From Nostoc foliaceum FACHB-393 (GTDB lineage: Bacteria > Cyanobacteriota > Cyanobacteriia > Cyanobacteriales > Nostocaceae), in the NCBI RefSeq assembly GCF_014698505.1, contig NZ_JACJTD010000003.1:310001-374000 (forward strand): a DNA stretch of 64,000 bases, given 5' to 3'. The position numbers and the translations under genes were made by a program. Of the stretch, positions 1-8,820 are shown in pieces (the stretch's first letter is position 1; every line of letters starts with the position of its first letter). The notes beneath the pieces are model-generated. The model made no database searches and was not told the DNA's origin. It worked only from the letters and a program-made list of their open reading frames with translations.

Positions 1-1
1 G

Positions 2-61
2 CCAAAAAACATCCTTGCTGTTGTGCCGACGCAGCGCGATCGCGTTGCTCTGATCAAATGA
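2..61 (+). CDS. C-terminal end of an unidentified gene cut by the window edge
   Basis: Frame 2 is open from the left edge to TGA at 59-61 and encodes about 19 residues ending RDRVALIK. Its stop overlaps the queE start in an ATGA arrangement (58-61), which suggests translational coupling and one transcript with queE. Too little is visible to name the protein. The support is the clean 4-base overlap and the in-frame HIP1 sequence, so this could still be chance reading. Confidence 0.4.
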   Translation, partial: PKNILAVVPTQRDRVALIK

Positions 62-855
62 TTGCTAAAAATACGGTTACACCTACCGCACGCCTGATTG
101 AGGTCTTTTCTGCCATTCAAGGGGAAGGACTGAATGTAGGGACACGTCAGATTTTTATTCGTTTTGCTCTGTGTGATTTACGCTGTAATTTTTGTGACAG
201 CGCCCACACTTGGAATGCACCTGCTACTTGTCGGATAGAGCGATCGCCTGGATTGCGCGACTTTGAAATCCACTCTAACCCTGTTTCTCTACCCATACTA
301 CTCGAATGGGTGAAACAGCAAAATCTACCTTGTCTACACGATAGCATTAGCTTAACTGGGGGCGAACCACTTCTTCATGCCCCATTCTTAACGCAGTTTC
401 TACCCCAAGTGCGAGCCATAACTGGTCTACCTATATACTTAGAAACTGGCGGACATCGCCCAGAACAATTGGCGATGATTCTCCCTTATTTAGACTCTGT
501 GGGTATGGATTTCAAATTGCCCAGTGTCAGCGGCGAAAGTCATTGGCAAGAACATGCTAAATTTCTCCAATTATGTCATGACTCATATTTAAATGTTTTT
601 GTCAAGATAATTGTGTCTCAAAACACAGATCCAGCCGAGTTGGAACGTTCAGCTTTGCTCGTGGCAGAGGTTAGTCCAGATATCTCAGTATTTTTACAAC
701 CTGTTACGCCTTTGCCAGTATCTGAACAATTCTCCCCAATACCTATGCTTGCGCCTTCAAGCGATGAAGTTTTGACGTGGCAAGCTTTGATGAAGGGGTT
801 TGTCAAGCACGTGCGTGTGATCCCTCAGACGCATAAAATGCTGAACCAACTCTAA
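58..855 (+). CDS. queE: 7-carboxy-7-deazaguanine synthase QueE (radical SAM)
   Basis: QueE converts 6-carboxytetrahydropterin to 7-carboxy-7-deazaguanine, the ring-contraction step of the preQ0/queuosine pathway, in the cytosol. The protein (265 aa) has the substrate-loop motif IQGEG at residues 20-24, the radical-SAM cluster motif CxxxCxxC at C39, C43 and C46, and the SAM-binding GGEP at 101-104. The longer stretch between the cluster loop and GGEP fits the larger cyanobacterial form of the family. The ATG overlaps the stop of the gene before it. A GC-rich hairpin follows about 70 bases after the stop. The identification is firm from the motifs; which deazaguanine product the cell makes is not visible here. 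Confidence 0.93.
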   Translation: MIAKNTVTPTARLIEVFSAIQGEGLNVGTRQIFIRFALCDLRCNFCDSAHTWNAPATCRIERSPGLRDFEIHSNPVSLPILLEWVKQQNLPCLHDSISLTGGEPLLHAPFLTQFLPQVRAITGLPIYLETGGHRPEQLAMILPYLDSVGMDFKLPSVSGESHWQEHAKFLQLCHDSYLNVFVKIIVSQNTDPAELERSALLVAEVSPDISVFLQPVTPLPVSEQFSPIPMLAPSSDEVLTWQALMKGFVKHVRVIPQTHKMLNQL

Positions 856-926
856 AAATTTCTGTAAAATTTGAGTTTGATAAAGATGTAGTCAAGAAAA
901 AAGTAAGATTTTATGAAATTGTCATT

Positions 927-960
927 GGGCTGCTGCCGCTAGGTAGGGAGGCAGTAGCCC
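927..960. repeat. GC-rich hairpin after queE
   Basis: An 11-base arm at 927-937 (GGGCTGCTGCC) pairs with 950-960 (GGCAGTAGCCC) with one G-T mismatch and a 12-base loop. No T tract follows, so it is not a classical terminator, although it sits in the right place to end queE transcripts. A sister hairpin with the same core occurs at 14856-14884. Confidence 0.6.
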
Positions 961-1055
961 TCTGAGTACGCATTCCCAGTTGGAGGCAGAGTGAGGAGTG
1001 AGGAACGAGGAGTTTGAAGTTTCGATTTGACTCATAACTCCTAACTCCTAACTAA

Positions 1056-1700
1056 TTACAAACCGCCCTCATCTTGAGTTTTAGATTTAGCTTTTGCCTT
1101 ATTGGCACTGCGTTTGAGGGCAGAGAGTCTTGCTTCATATCTCGACCGTTGGCGCTTACTAGGAGTATTGTCAATCAGGGTTTTCAAGGCGCTACCTAGA
1201 CTCTTGTAGGCATTGGGGAGGGTATAACCAAAACGAGTTGCTAAAGCGATCGCTTTCTCATCAGCATTGAGCAATTCTCTTAGTTGCTTTTCCCCATTAT
1301 TCTTTTGGTACAGTCGCCAGCCTGACACACCACATAGCGACAAAGCTAACACCAGAAGCAATCCATCTTGTACCCACAATTCGCCTACAGCACCACCTAA
1401 ACCAATGGCTAGTGCTGCCATTTCCCAACCATCTTTAGGAATTGTGTCATTTTGAACGCGAGCAACTTCATGCCAGAACAGCAGATTGCGCTGATCCATT
1501 GCGAGGGCATCCCATTTCACCAAGTCAATTTGAATTTCTACCTGGTCTTTACCAATTTCTTCGCAACGAACCAGGGGTGGATTGACCTCAGTTGTGCCTT
1601 CAACCGTGACCCAGCTCTGTAATTCTGGCGGTAGTAAGCCTTTCAACCGCCGGAGTTCACTCATTTCCGCTTTGGCAGAGGAGGTTGCATAGGATGTCAT
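1056..1700 (-). CDS. DUF3318 family protein
   Basis: A 214-aa protein of the cyanobacterial DUF3318 family, function unknown. Visible order: a charged N-terminal part, a segment LLFWHEVARV resembling a metallopeptidase HExxH helix in which the second histidine is arginine, two closely spaced hydrophobic stretches around residues 92-128, then LLNADEKAIALATRFGY, which resembles the third-ligand region of M48 peptidases. The C-terminus is strongly basic (KRSANKAKAKSK). I infer a membrane-associated relative of M48 peptidases that has lost catalysis. A second family member lies at 39913-40515. The gene stands alone, separated from queE by hairpin and heptamer repeat DNA. Confidence 0.75.
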   Translation of the reverse strand: MTSYATSSAKAEMSELRRLKGLLPPELQSWVTVEGTTEVNPPLVRCEEIGKDQVEIQIDLVKWDALAMDQRNLLFWHEVARVQNDTIPKDGWEMAALAIGLGGAVGELWVQDGLLLVLALSLCGVSGWRLYQKNNGEKQLRELLNADEKAIALATRFGYTLPNAYKSLGSALKTLIDNTPSKRQRSRYEARLSALKRSANKAKAKSKTQDEGGL

Positions 1701-1777
1701 AATATCCAGCCCCAGAAAATTTCAGTATATAGTGAGGGTATCACTTTGGAGTATAGCGATTTAAGTGATGATCCGTC

Positions 1778-2335
1778 TCACTCGCTGGGAAAACTTCCTC
1801 GCTTTTTTCGCGCTTCCATTGCCTTTTCCAGCAAATCTAACAATCCTGGGGCTTCTTCTTGGATACTGAGTAACAGTCTTTCCCCAAGTTCTATATTTCC
1901 CGGATCAAAACCTGTTGCCATCACTTCTTTCAGCCGAGGTATCGCTATGCCATCCACAATCTGAATTAACCCACTTAGACAACGGTGAAATTGTCTTTCT
2001 GTGAGAATCGAGTCTTCTAGAGGAAACTCAATAATGGCACGGATTTCGCCATCGGATGGGTCATACTCCCATTGCAACATTTTGGTTTCCCAAGAAATGG
2101 CAAGCATTGTTTGTAGGATAGCTCCCTTGTGAGGATGGTCTTGGATTCCTGCCAAAACTTGAGGGGCAAATACTCGGAAAAATTTTCCCTCTTCATCCAA
2201 CTGGACAACTATTAGGAAATCTTCTAGATTATCAGCCTCCACTCCTGTTATAATTCTGTCTTCTTCATCATCAAAACGGTAGTCCCAACCAAGGTTGTCT
2301 AAATAGTTGGCAATCTGTTTGAGGTTAGCTCCCAT
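1778..2335 (-). CDS. YbjN-domain protein
   Basis: A 185-aa acidic soluble protein. The first 130 residues have the alternating helix/strand pattern of the YbjN / type III secretion chaperone-like fold: an N-terminal helix (LKQIANYLDNLGWDY), then strands such as FLIVVQLDEEGKFFRVF, and a following helical part. The C-terminal half is helical and ends basic (ARKKRGSFPSE). Cyanobacterial homologues are common but uncharacterised, and I can infer no role. It is convergent with nothing obvious and sits just upstream of the next minus-strand gene, DUF3318, with a 77-base gap, so the two might be co-transcribed. Confidence 0.65.
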   Translation of the reverse strand: MGANLKQIANYLDNLGWDYRFDDEEDRIITGVEADNLEDFLIVVQLDEEGKFFRVFAPQVLAGIQDHPHKGAILQTMLAISWETKMLQWEYDPSDGEIRAIIEFPLEDSILTERQFHRCLSGLIQIVDGIAIPRLKEVMATGFDPGNIELGERLLLSIQEEAPGLLDLLEKAMEARKKRGSFPSE

Positions 2336-2877
2336 AAAAGCCTCATAAGGAACGTGGAGCAGCTGTTACCAGACCTAGTTTAACCTGCTAGGGGTAGTTG
2401 TTTAGGTTTGTATGGCTACTTCTGCTCACATAGAAGTATGCAATTAGGGCATGGGGCATTGGGGATTGGGTATTGAAGATAGGAAAAATAGATGAGCATT
2501 CTGCGCTGTGAATGATATTTTCTGAAAGACTCTTGCTCATTTTTAAAGAAGCGATAATCACTTTTTTCACAATCCTAGGTAGTGAAGGATATAACACTAA
2601 CTCACTTAAGTTTTAATATTATCTTCTAGGTTTAATAAATGCATTGCTAAACCAAAAAGGGTGGCAGGATTTTAAATAAAACTCGAAAGCTAAAGCCTAA
2701 TTGAGATAATCCCTGCAAGTATTTGAAGCTTTTGACAAGATAAGTAAAAACTTCAACTACCACTTTTAAAAGCTAAACAATATAGCACAGAGACTGGTAA
2801 AGTTTTATATTACAAGCGATAAGTTGTTTTCACTGAAAGATTGTAGTGAGCAATACATTTTTTCTGGTCTATTAATT
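2336..2877. other. Intergenic region upstream of the amino-acid transporter
   Basis: About 540 bases of AT-rich DNA. It holds a short run of GGGGATTGGGTATTG-like repeat text near 2453-2475. I saw no gene: the 69-codon open frame at 2388-2597 on the minus strand has no recognisable content. Promoter elements for natF must lie here, but I could not find a convincing NtcA site (GTA-N8-TAC) by eye. Confidence 0.5.
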
Positions 2878-3966
2878 ATGAAATTTATGCGTAAATCAGC
2901 TTTAATTCTAGCGATCGCACCCCTAGTATTTGCGATCGCTGCTTGTGGTGGAGATTCAAGTCAAACAGCCAGTACACCCGGTACTCCAGGTAGTAATCCA
3001 GCAGCACCAGCAACTCGAAATCGTTGGGATAGCATTAAAAGCCGTGGTCAGTTAACTTGCGGTGTCAGCGGTGAAGTGCCAGGGTTTAGCTTTGTGGGAA
3101 CTGATGGTAAATACAGCGGCATCGATGTAGATATTTGTCGTGCGATCGCGGCGGCTTTGTTTGACAATCCAGATGCAGTAGAATTCCGCAATCTCAATTC
3201 TAAAGAGCGGTTTACAGCCTTGCAAACTGGCGAAGTAGACGTTCTCAGCCGTAACACGACTTGGACACTTAGCCGCGATACCTCTGTAGGTCTAGAATTT
3301 GCACCTGTGGTCTTTTACGACGGACAAGCCATAATGGTACGCAAAAATAGCAACATTAAGTCCTTGGCAGACCTGAAGGATAAAGCAATCTGCGTTCAAA
3401 CTGGAACTACTACCGAACAGAACTTAGCAGACCAAATGCGAAAAAGGGGCATCACTTACAAACCTGTGGTCTTTGAAGATGTTAACGTTACTTTTGCTAC
3501 CTATGCCGAAGGTCGTTGCGATGGCATTACCGCTGACCGTTCAGCATTAGTATCTCGAGGCGCAATTCTACCCAAACCAGAAGATAACATGATTCTTGAA
3601 GAAGTAATTTCTTCAGAACCCCTTGCACCAGCAGTTGCCAAAGGGGATGCTAAGTTTGGTGATGTTGTGAAATGGGTGGTTTATTCCCTAGTCAAAGCCG
3701 AAGAGTTGGGCATTACTTCCCAGAATGTGGGTCAGTTTGCTGCTAGTAATGACCCGGATATTAAACGCTTTTTAGGAACCGAAGGCAACCTTGGTGAAGG
3801 ACTCGGCTTAACAAACGACTTTGCAGCCAGAATAATTAAGCACGTTGGTAATTACGCCGAAATTTACGATCGCAACCTCGGTCCCAAGACAAAACTCAAT
3901 CTAGCTCGCGGCCAAAATCAACTCTGGAGCAAAGGCGGACTACTTTATTCTCCGCCATTTCGGTAG
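2878..3966 (+). CDS. natF: Amino-acid ABC transporter substrate-binding lipoprotein (NatF type)
   Basis: The periplasmic receptor of the N-II transporter for acidic and neutral polar amino acids, of the AapJ/BztA family. From ATG 2878 it is 361 aa. A lipoprotein signal peptide with hydrophobic core ALILAIAPLVF is followed by the lipobox AIAAC and a Gly/Pro/Thr-rich linker, then a type 3 solute-binding fold (GVSGEVPGFSFVGTDG; GIDVDICRAIAAALF; ICVQTGTTTEQNLADQM). The open frame extends upstream to 2824, but the signal peptide favours 2878 or 2887. The same four-gene order natF-natG-natH-bgtA is known in Anabaena PCC 7120. The signal peptide contains two HIP1 octamers, each encoding Ala-Ile-Ala. 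Confidence 0.88.
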   Translation: MKFMRKSALILAIAPLVFAIAACGGDSSQTASTPGTPGSNPAAPATRNRWDSIKSRGQLTCGVSGEVPGFSFVGTDGKYSGIDVDICRAIAAALFDNPDAVEFRNLNSKERFTALQTGEVDVLSRNTTWTLSRDTSVGLEFAPVVFYDGQAIMVRKNSNIKSLADLKDKAICVQTGTTTEQNLADQMRKRGITYKPVVFEDVNVTFATYAEGRCDGITADRSALVSRGAILPKPEDNMILEEVISSEPLAPAVAKGDAKFGDVVKWVVYSLVKAEELGITSQNVGQFAASNDPDIKRFLGTEGNLGEGLGLTNDFAARIIKHVGNYAEIYDRNLGPKTKLNLARGQNQLWSKGGLLYSPPFR

Positions 3967-4026
3967 AAGATGGCAGGGGCATGGGAAGTAGAGAGGAAAT
4001 TTATATTGACTAATGACTAATGACTA

Positions 4027-4953
4027 ATGACTAATTCAAAACCGCTTATATGGCGTGATGTCCGCTTTTGGCGTATTGCCTTGCAATTTCTTGCCGTATT
4101 TGTAGCAGTATTAGTGGTAATAATACTCTGGGGGAATCTCAACCGCAATTTACAACAGTTGGGTATTCAGTTTGGATTTGATTTCCTCAAGCAACAAGCA
4201 TCTTTTGATATTGGCGAAACGCTGATTACTTACAAACCCACTGACAGCTATAGTCATGCCTTGTGGGTGGGGTTAATTAACTCCTTGCGGGTGGCGGTTG
4301 CAGGAATTTTGCTTACAACAATTGTAGGGATAGGTGCTGGGATTGCCCGACTTTCTGACAACTGGCTAGTGCGGAATATCACGATGATTTACGTGGAGGT
4401 TTTCCGCAATACGCCCTTACTGCTGCAATTACTGTTTTGGTACTTTGCTGTTTTTCTGACTTTTCCCAAAACAGAAAATAAGATATCCCTTTGGGGTTTT
4501 ATTGGTGTTAGCCAAAATGGCTTAGAACTACCTTGGTTTACCTTATCACCAGAGTTTTCAGCTTTGCTGTTGGGATTAACTTTTTACACAGGTGCGTTTA
4601 TCGCTGAGATTGTCAGAGGTGGGATTCAATCAGTAGCTAGGGGACAATGGGAAGCAGCGCGATCGCTAGGATTAAAACCAGGGTTAACAATGCGGCTGGT
4701 GATTTTTCCCCAAGCTTTGCGGGTAATCATTCCACCGTTAACGAGTCAATATCTTAATTTGACGAAAAATACGAGTTTAGCGATCGCCATCGGCTACCCC
4801 GATATTTATTTTGTCGCATCTACTACCTTCAACCAAACTGGGAAAGCCGTAGAAGTGATTTTACTAATTATGCTCACCTATCTCACCCTGAGTTTGACCA
4901 TCTCTATAGTTATGAATTGGTTCAATCGTAGCGTGCAAATTAAAGAGAGATGA
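4027..4953 (+). CDS. natG: Amino-acid ABC transporter permease (NatG type)
   Basis: The first inner-membrane permease of the N-II amino-acid transporter, 308 aa, HisM/BztB family. It has a first membrane span near residues 17-36, a periplasmic insert, then the transport domain with about five further spans. The cytoplasmic coupling loop reads EAARSLGLKPGLTMRLVIFPQALR, the EAA motif that docks on the ATPase. The start ATG lies inside a four-copy TGACTAA tandem repeat (4007-4034), so the first codons ATG-ACT-AAT are repeat-derived and no Shine-Dalgarno is visible. It lies 60 bases after natF and 77 before natH in the same operon. Confidence 0.88.
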   Translation: MTNSKPLIWRDVRFWRIALQFLAVFVAVLVVIILWGNLNRNLQQLGIQFGFDFLKQQASFDIGETLITYKPTDSYSHALWVGLINSLRVAVAGILLTTIVGIGAGIARLSDNWLVRNITMIYVEVFRNTPLLLQLLFWYFAVFLTFPKTENKISLWGFIGVSQNGLELPWFTLSPEFSALLLGLTFYTGAFIAEIVRGGIQSVARGQWEAARSLGLKPGLTMRLVIFPQALRVIIPPLTSQYLNLTKNTSLAIAIGYPDIYFVASTTFNQTGKAVEVILLIMLTYLTLSLTISIVMNWFNRSVQIKER

Positions 4954-5030
4954 GGAAGCAGTAAACTTTGAAGATTGAGCTTTTGAGCTTGAACTTTAAG
5001 CCATGCCCAATAACCAATAACCAATGACCA

Positions 5031-6182
5031 ATGACAAATCCTCAATTAACTTGGCTGCGTAAAAATTTGTTTAATAATTGGTACAACAGCTTGTTAACTG
5101 TTGTCTGTTTGGTATTGCTGTTTTGGGTAGTGCGAGGAATTCTAACTTGGGCAACCACTCAAGCACAATGGGCGGTAATTCAGGTTAATTTACGTTTATT
5201 TTTAGTTGGTAGATTTCCTCAAACGCTATATTGGCGAACTTGGATTGTACTGGCGATCGCTTCGACTTTAGGCGCTATAACAGGGGGTGTATTTTTTGGT
5301 AAACAACAGTTAACAAAGCGTGGAATTTCTTTGTTTGCTTTTATCATTGGCGTTTTGTTAGTTATTTTACCACTAGACTTTACATCCCGCCTTTGGTTAT
5401 TGTTAATTGCATTTTTAATATTTGTAGGTTTTTGGCTCGGAGGAAAGTTTACTAAGGTATTAACTCCTTGGCTTTCCCTATTATGGTTATTGTCTTTCCC
5501 GATAATTTTATGGCTAATTGGCGGTGGGTTTGGATTGCAGCCTGTATCTACAAATTTGTGGAACGGTTTGCTACTTACCCTACTAATGGCAGCAGTCAGT
5601 ATTGTGCTTTCCTTTCCGATTGGAGTTTTACTTGCTTTAGGGCGCACAAGCAATTTGCCTGTAGTACGTTGGTTTTCTATACTGTACATTGAAATTATTA
5701 GAGGATTACCACTGATTGGAATTTTGTTCCTAGCTCAGGTAATGCTTCCCTTGTTTCTATCAGCAGATTTGCGTCTAGATCGGGTATTACGAGCAATTGC
5801 TGGACTAGTACTATTTAGTGCCGCGTACATGGCAGAAAACGTGCGCGGTGGACTTCAATCAATTCCTCGCGGACAAATTGAAGCTGCGAAAGTACTAGGA
5901 TTAAATACACCCTTGGTAGTGATATTAATTGTCCTACCTCAAGCATTACGTAACGTTATTCCTGCGATCGTTGGTCAGTTTATCGGCTTATTTAAAGACA
6001 CTTCCCTCTTATCTTTGGTCGGATTAGTGGAACTCACAGGTATTGCACGTTCCATATTGGCACAACCACAATTTATCGGTCGCTATGCAGAAGTTTATCT
6101 GTTTATTGGATTTATTTACTGGGTATTTTGTTACTCCATGTCGTTGGCTTCTCGGCGGTTAGAGAGACAGTTGAGTAATTAG
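5031..6182 (+). CDS. natH: Amino-acid ABC transporter permease (NatH type)
   Basis: The second permease of the N-II transporter, 383 aa. It is longer than NatG because of several extra hydrophobic segments in the first 175 residues, as in the AapM/BztC-type partner. The transport domain follows, with coupling loop GQIEAAKVLGLNTPLVVILIVLPQALR. Like natG, its start ATGACAAAT is embedded in a degenerate heptamer run (CCAATAA / CCAATGA, about 5007-5036), and there is no clear ribosome binding site. NatG and NatH are expected to form the heterodimeric channel used by NatF and BgtA. Confidence 0.87.
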   Translation: MTNPQLTWLRKNLFNNWYNSLLTVVCLVLLFWVVRGILTWATTQAQWAVIQVNLRLFLVGRFPQTLYWRTWIVLAIASTLGAITGGVFFGKQQLTKRGISLFAFIIGVLLVILPLDFTSRLWLLLIAFLIFVGFWLGGKFTKVLTPWLSLLWLLSFPIILWLIGGGFGLQPVSTNLWNGLLLTLLMAAVSIVLSFPIGVLLALGRTSNLPVVRWFSILYIEIIRGLPLIGILFLAQVMLPLFLSADLRLDRVLRAIAGLVLFSAAYMAENVRGGLQSIPRGQIEAAKVLGLNTPLVVILIVLPQALRNVIPAIVGQFIGLFKDTSLLSLVGLVELTGIARSILAQPQFIGRYAEVYLFIGFIYWVFCYSMSLASRRLERQLSN

Positions 6183-6219
6183 TTAGGAGTTATGAGTTAG
6201 AAGTTGGGATTTAAATATT

Positions 6220-6960
6220 ATGTCCGAAATAAAACAAATAATTGTTGCTGAAGATGTTCACAAGTGGTATGGAAAGTTCCACGTTCTTCAGGGTGTGAGC
6301 TTGACAGTCAATCGTGGAGAAGTAGTAGTGTTGATGGGGCCATCTGGTTCAGGAAAATCTACCTTTATCCGCACATTTAACGCTTTAGAAGAATACCAAA
6401 AGGGAAGAATTGAAATCGATGGCATTACTCTCAGCCATGATTTAAAAAATATTGAGACGATTCGCCGGGAAGTGGGAATGGTATTTCAGCAATTTAATTT
6501 ATTTCCTCATCTCACAGTGCTGCAAAATATTACTTTGGCACCAATTTGGGTACGGCGATCGCCAAAGGCAAAAGCCGAAGAATTGGCGATGCAACTACTA
6601 GAAAGAGTGGGAATTTTAGAACAGGCGCAAAAATATCCAGGACAGTTATCTGGTGGACAACAGCAACGAGTAGCGATCGCTCGTGCTTTAGCCATGCAAC
6701 CCAAAATTATGCTGTTTGACGAACCTACCTCAGCTTTAGATCCAGAAATGGTAAGGGAGGTTTTAGATGTAATGCGAGGTCTAGCCCGTGATGGGATGAC
6801 AATGGTAGTTGTAACCCACGAAGTTGGATTTGCTCGTGAAGTCGCCGACCGAGTTATTTTAATGGATAGCGGTTTACTCGTCGAGTCAGCCACCCCAGAA
6901 ATATTTTTTAGTAATCCTAAAGAAGAAAGAACACGCAAGTTTTTATCGCAAATTCTCTAA
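6220..6960 (+). CDS. bgtA: Amino-acid ABC transporter ATPase (BgtA type)
   Basis: The ATP-binding subunit of the polar amino-acid transporter, 246 aa, GlnQ/HisP family. Walker [11 protein letters not shown]-loop [13 protein letters not shown], signature [14 protein letters not shown], Walker [15 protein letters not shown] and switch VVVTHEVG are all intact. It is last in the natF-natG-natH-bgtA cluster, 37 bases after natH, separated by heptamer text (AGTTAGGAGTTATGAGTTAG). In Anabaena the same ATPase also serves a basic amino-acid permease encoded elsewhere, so it may be shared here too; that is from knowledge of the family and not shown by this sequence. Confidence 0.88.
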   Translation: MSEIKQIIVAEDVHKWYGKFHVLQGVSLTVNRGEVVVLMGPSGSGKSTFIRTFNALEEYQKGRIEIDGITLSHDLKNIETIRREVGMVFQQFNLFPHLTVLQNITLAPIWVRRSPKAKAEELAMQLLERVGILEQAQKYPGQLSGGQQQRVAIARALAMQPKIMLFDEPTSALDPEMVREVLDVMRGLARDGMTMVVVTHEVGFAREVADRVILMDSGLLVESATPEIFFSNPKEERTRKFLSQIL

Positions 6961-6978
6961 AAAATCTTTGAGATTCAT

Positions 6979-7287
6979 CTAAATTTTGTATCCTATAACT
7001 TCACACCAAGCTGAAGCAAAAAATCCATCTGAGTGCTGGCTCCATTCTCGCAAAGCATGGCTCATTGCTGTAAGGGTAGACGTAGCCCGCCGCAGGCATC
7101 GCTCATCAGTCCAACCTTTGTCTACAGCTCCATCCACCTTTGCAGAAGACTCAATTTGCAAAGCCAAATATTCTGTAGCTTCACTCAGCGGCTCATAACA
7201 TTGATAAGAGTATACTTCTCTGGCATAGCTCTGACTCCCCACGATATCTATATGAGTATCATAGGTAGGTAATATTGAGATGTCCAA
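6979..7287 (-). CDS. Doubtful small ORF divergent from lysR-type gene
   Basis: A 102-codon open frame on the minus strand whose start faces the LysR-type gene across 42 bases, the layout in which LysR regulators often control a neighbour. The translation has a plausible helical middle (PLSEATEYLALQIESSAKV) but matches no family I know. Part of it (7079-7106) is encoded by the GTAGCCCGCCGCAGGCATCGC interspersed repeat, so it may be a decayed gene with a repeat inserted, or no gene at all. Confidence 0.25.
   Translation of the reverse strand: MDISILPTYDTHIDIVGSQSYAREVYSYQCYEPLSEATEYLALQIESSAKVDGAVDKGWTDERCLRRATSTLTAMSHALREWSQHSDGFFASAWCEVIGYKI
7079..7106. repeat. Interspersed cyanobacterial repeat
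   Basis: The string GTAGCCCGCCGCAGGCATCG belongs to a repeat family scattered through Nostoc-type genomes. Related fragments in this window are near 14702, 15848, 31328 and 61537 (GCGTTAGCGTAGC, TCGCTAACGCTTCGCTAAC, GGCGTAGCCCGC, CTGCGCCTACGC). Confidence 0.6.
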
Positions 7288-7329
7288 TATATATTTATAG
7301 AGAATTGAAACTTATAAGATATCAAAAAA

Positions 7330-8211
7330 ATGGAACTGCGACATCTGCGCTACTTTATCGCTGTCGCTGAGGAACTGCACTTCAGTAGAGCCGCCGAGCG
7401 ATTGCACATTGCTCAACCGCCCTTAAGCCAGCAAATTCAGCAACTAGAGGCGCAATTGGGAGTAGAACTATTTCATCGCAAAACCAAGCGACAGGTACAG
7501 CTAACAGAAGCTGGACAAGTATTTTTGCAAGAAGCTTATCAACTTTTGGCTCAACTCCAAAAAGCAATTGAGCTAACTCAAAAAACGGGAAGAGGTGAAA
7601 AGGGACAACTACGAATCGGGTTTACCAGTTTGGTAACTTACGATTTGCTTCCTGTGATTTTGCGACGGTTTCGAGAACAGTTTCCAGAAGTAGAGTTGAT
7701 ATTGCAGGAATTAACCACAACTCAGCAGGAACAAGCGCTACAAGAACGCCGCATCCATGTAGGTTTTGCCCATCCACCGTTAGAAGACAACACACTCAAT
7801 CAAGAGTGCATTCAGCAAGAAGCTTTAATTGTGGCTATGTTGCAAACTCATACCTTAGCTGAACAAGAAAAGATTTCAGTGCGATCGCTAGTAAACGAAA
7901 ACTTTATCATGTTCCCTCGCCATTTGGGCCCCGGACTTTACGACCAAATCGTAAGCCTTTGTCAGCAAGGAAATTTCAGCCCGAAAGTGACTCAAGAAGC
8001 GATTCAGATGCAGACAATTATCGGGTTGGTTTCAGCGGGAATGGGGATTGCGATCGCACCGTCTTCATTGCAAAATCTTCACAGGTCTGGTGTGGTGTAT
8101 CGCGTTTTAGAAGAAAAAACACCATTAGTAGAAACGGCTGTAGTGTGGCGACAAGAGGAAATGACACCTGTACTAAAGGAATTTCTGCAAATTATCAGGA
8201 CTATCTGTTGA
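7330..8211 (+). CDS. LysR family transcriptional regulator
   Basis: A 293-aa regulator. An N-terminal winged helix-turn-helix (residues 1-60, MELRHLRYFIAVAEELHFSR, then AAERLHIAQPPLSQQIQQLE) is followed by a linker helix and a two-lobe effector-binding domain from about residue 92 (LRIGFTSLVTYDLLPVILRRF). It resembles the BenM/CatM/CbbR-like branch. The inducer cannot be read from sequence. Its divergent neighbour at 6979-7287 is doubtful, and it runs in the same direction as bgtA after a 370-base gap, so a separate promoter is likely. A short low-complexity gap with HIP1 sites follows. Confidence 0.9.
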   Translation: MELRHLRYFIAVAEELHFSRAAERLHIAQPPLSQQIQQLEAQLGVELFHRKTKRQVQLTEAGQVFLQEAYQLLAQLQKAIELTQKTGRGEKGQLRIGFTSLVTYDLLPVILRRFREQFPEVELILQELTTTQQEQALQERRIHVGFAHPPLEDNTLNQECIQQEALIVAMLQTHTLAEQEKISVRSLVNENFIMFPRHLGPGLYDQIVSLCQQGNFSPKVTQEAIQMQTIIGLVSAGMGIAIAPSSLQNLHRSGVVYRVLEEKTPLVETAVVWRQEEMTPVLKEFLQIIRTIC

Positions 8212-8435
8212 GATATTGAAAAGGAGGCAATAGATCGGCAAAGCTAGACCGAATATCGACAATTCTCTTCTATGCGTAAATATACAGATTTTGCTGTTAG
8301 TTGATTGAATTTATTAACAAGAGCGATCGCTCTCTGATTTTGCTTTATATTGTTTGGTTAAAAAAGAGCGATCGCCTGAACTAAAACAATATGCCAACCT
8401 CAATAATCTTTATTGTTAATGATGATATTGACAAA

Positions 8436-8627
8436 TTAAAATAATCTATCTTCTTCAATTTTATAACTTTGCGATTCAAAGACAAATTGTTCATATTCAT
8501 CTAAATTAACAAAAATTAAGTTCCCTTTTTCTACATTCTCTAAAGCTTTGAGTAAATGTTTTTTGTTAGTTTCTGATTTCAGAAGATAGGTAGTTTCGTC
8601 TTCTTCAGATGGTGGTTCAACTAGCAT
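8436..8627 (-). pseudogene. YefM/Phd-like antitoxin, C-terminal part only
   Basis: A 63-aa product whose middle, DETTYLLKSETNKKHLLKAL, resembles the C-terminal toxin-binding segment of YefM antitoxins (ETAYLLRSPANARRL type). The N-terminal Phd/YefM DNA-binding fold (about 50 residues) is missing, and an in-frame TAG lies 17 codons upstream of the ATG. No RelE/YoeB-type toxin is adjacent on either side. I read it as the remnant of a toxin-antitoxin locus or a stand-alone short antitoxin; expression cannot be judged. Confidence 0.45.
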
Positions 8628-8820
8628 AATGACTTGTACGCAAGTTTTCGCATCTTTCCCACCCTATTGTAACTGTATCTGAGTAAGATGAATTTGAGTG
8701 ATCGCTTTTCTTTGTTGACGTGGATGGTTCGTCAAAAAGAGCGATCGTTATTAGAGACGATAGAACTCAAATTGGGAATACTGAGTAAAGTGTAAATATT
8801 TTAGTAATTAAGAAAAGATT

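Noticed and set aside
2388..2597. 69-codon open frame on the minus strand upstream of natF
   Set aside because: Low-complexity translation with no family resemblance, overlapping repeat-like text; probably not coding.
2700..2877. Possible NtcA sites upstream of natF (GTA...TAC pairs near 2746 and 2799)
   Set aside because: The spacing between GTA and TAC is not the required eight bases.
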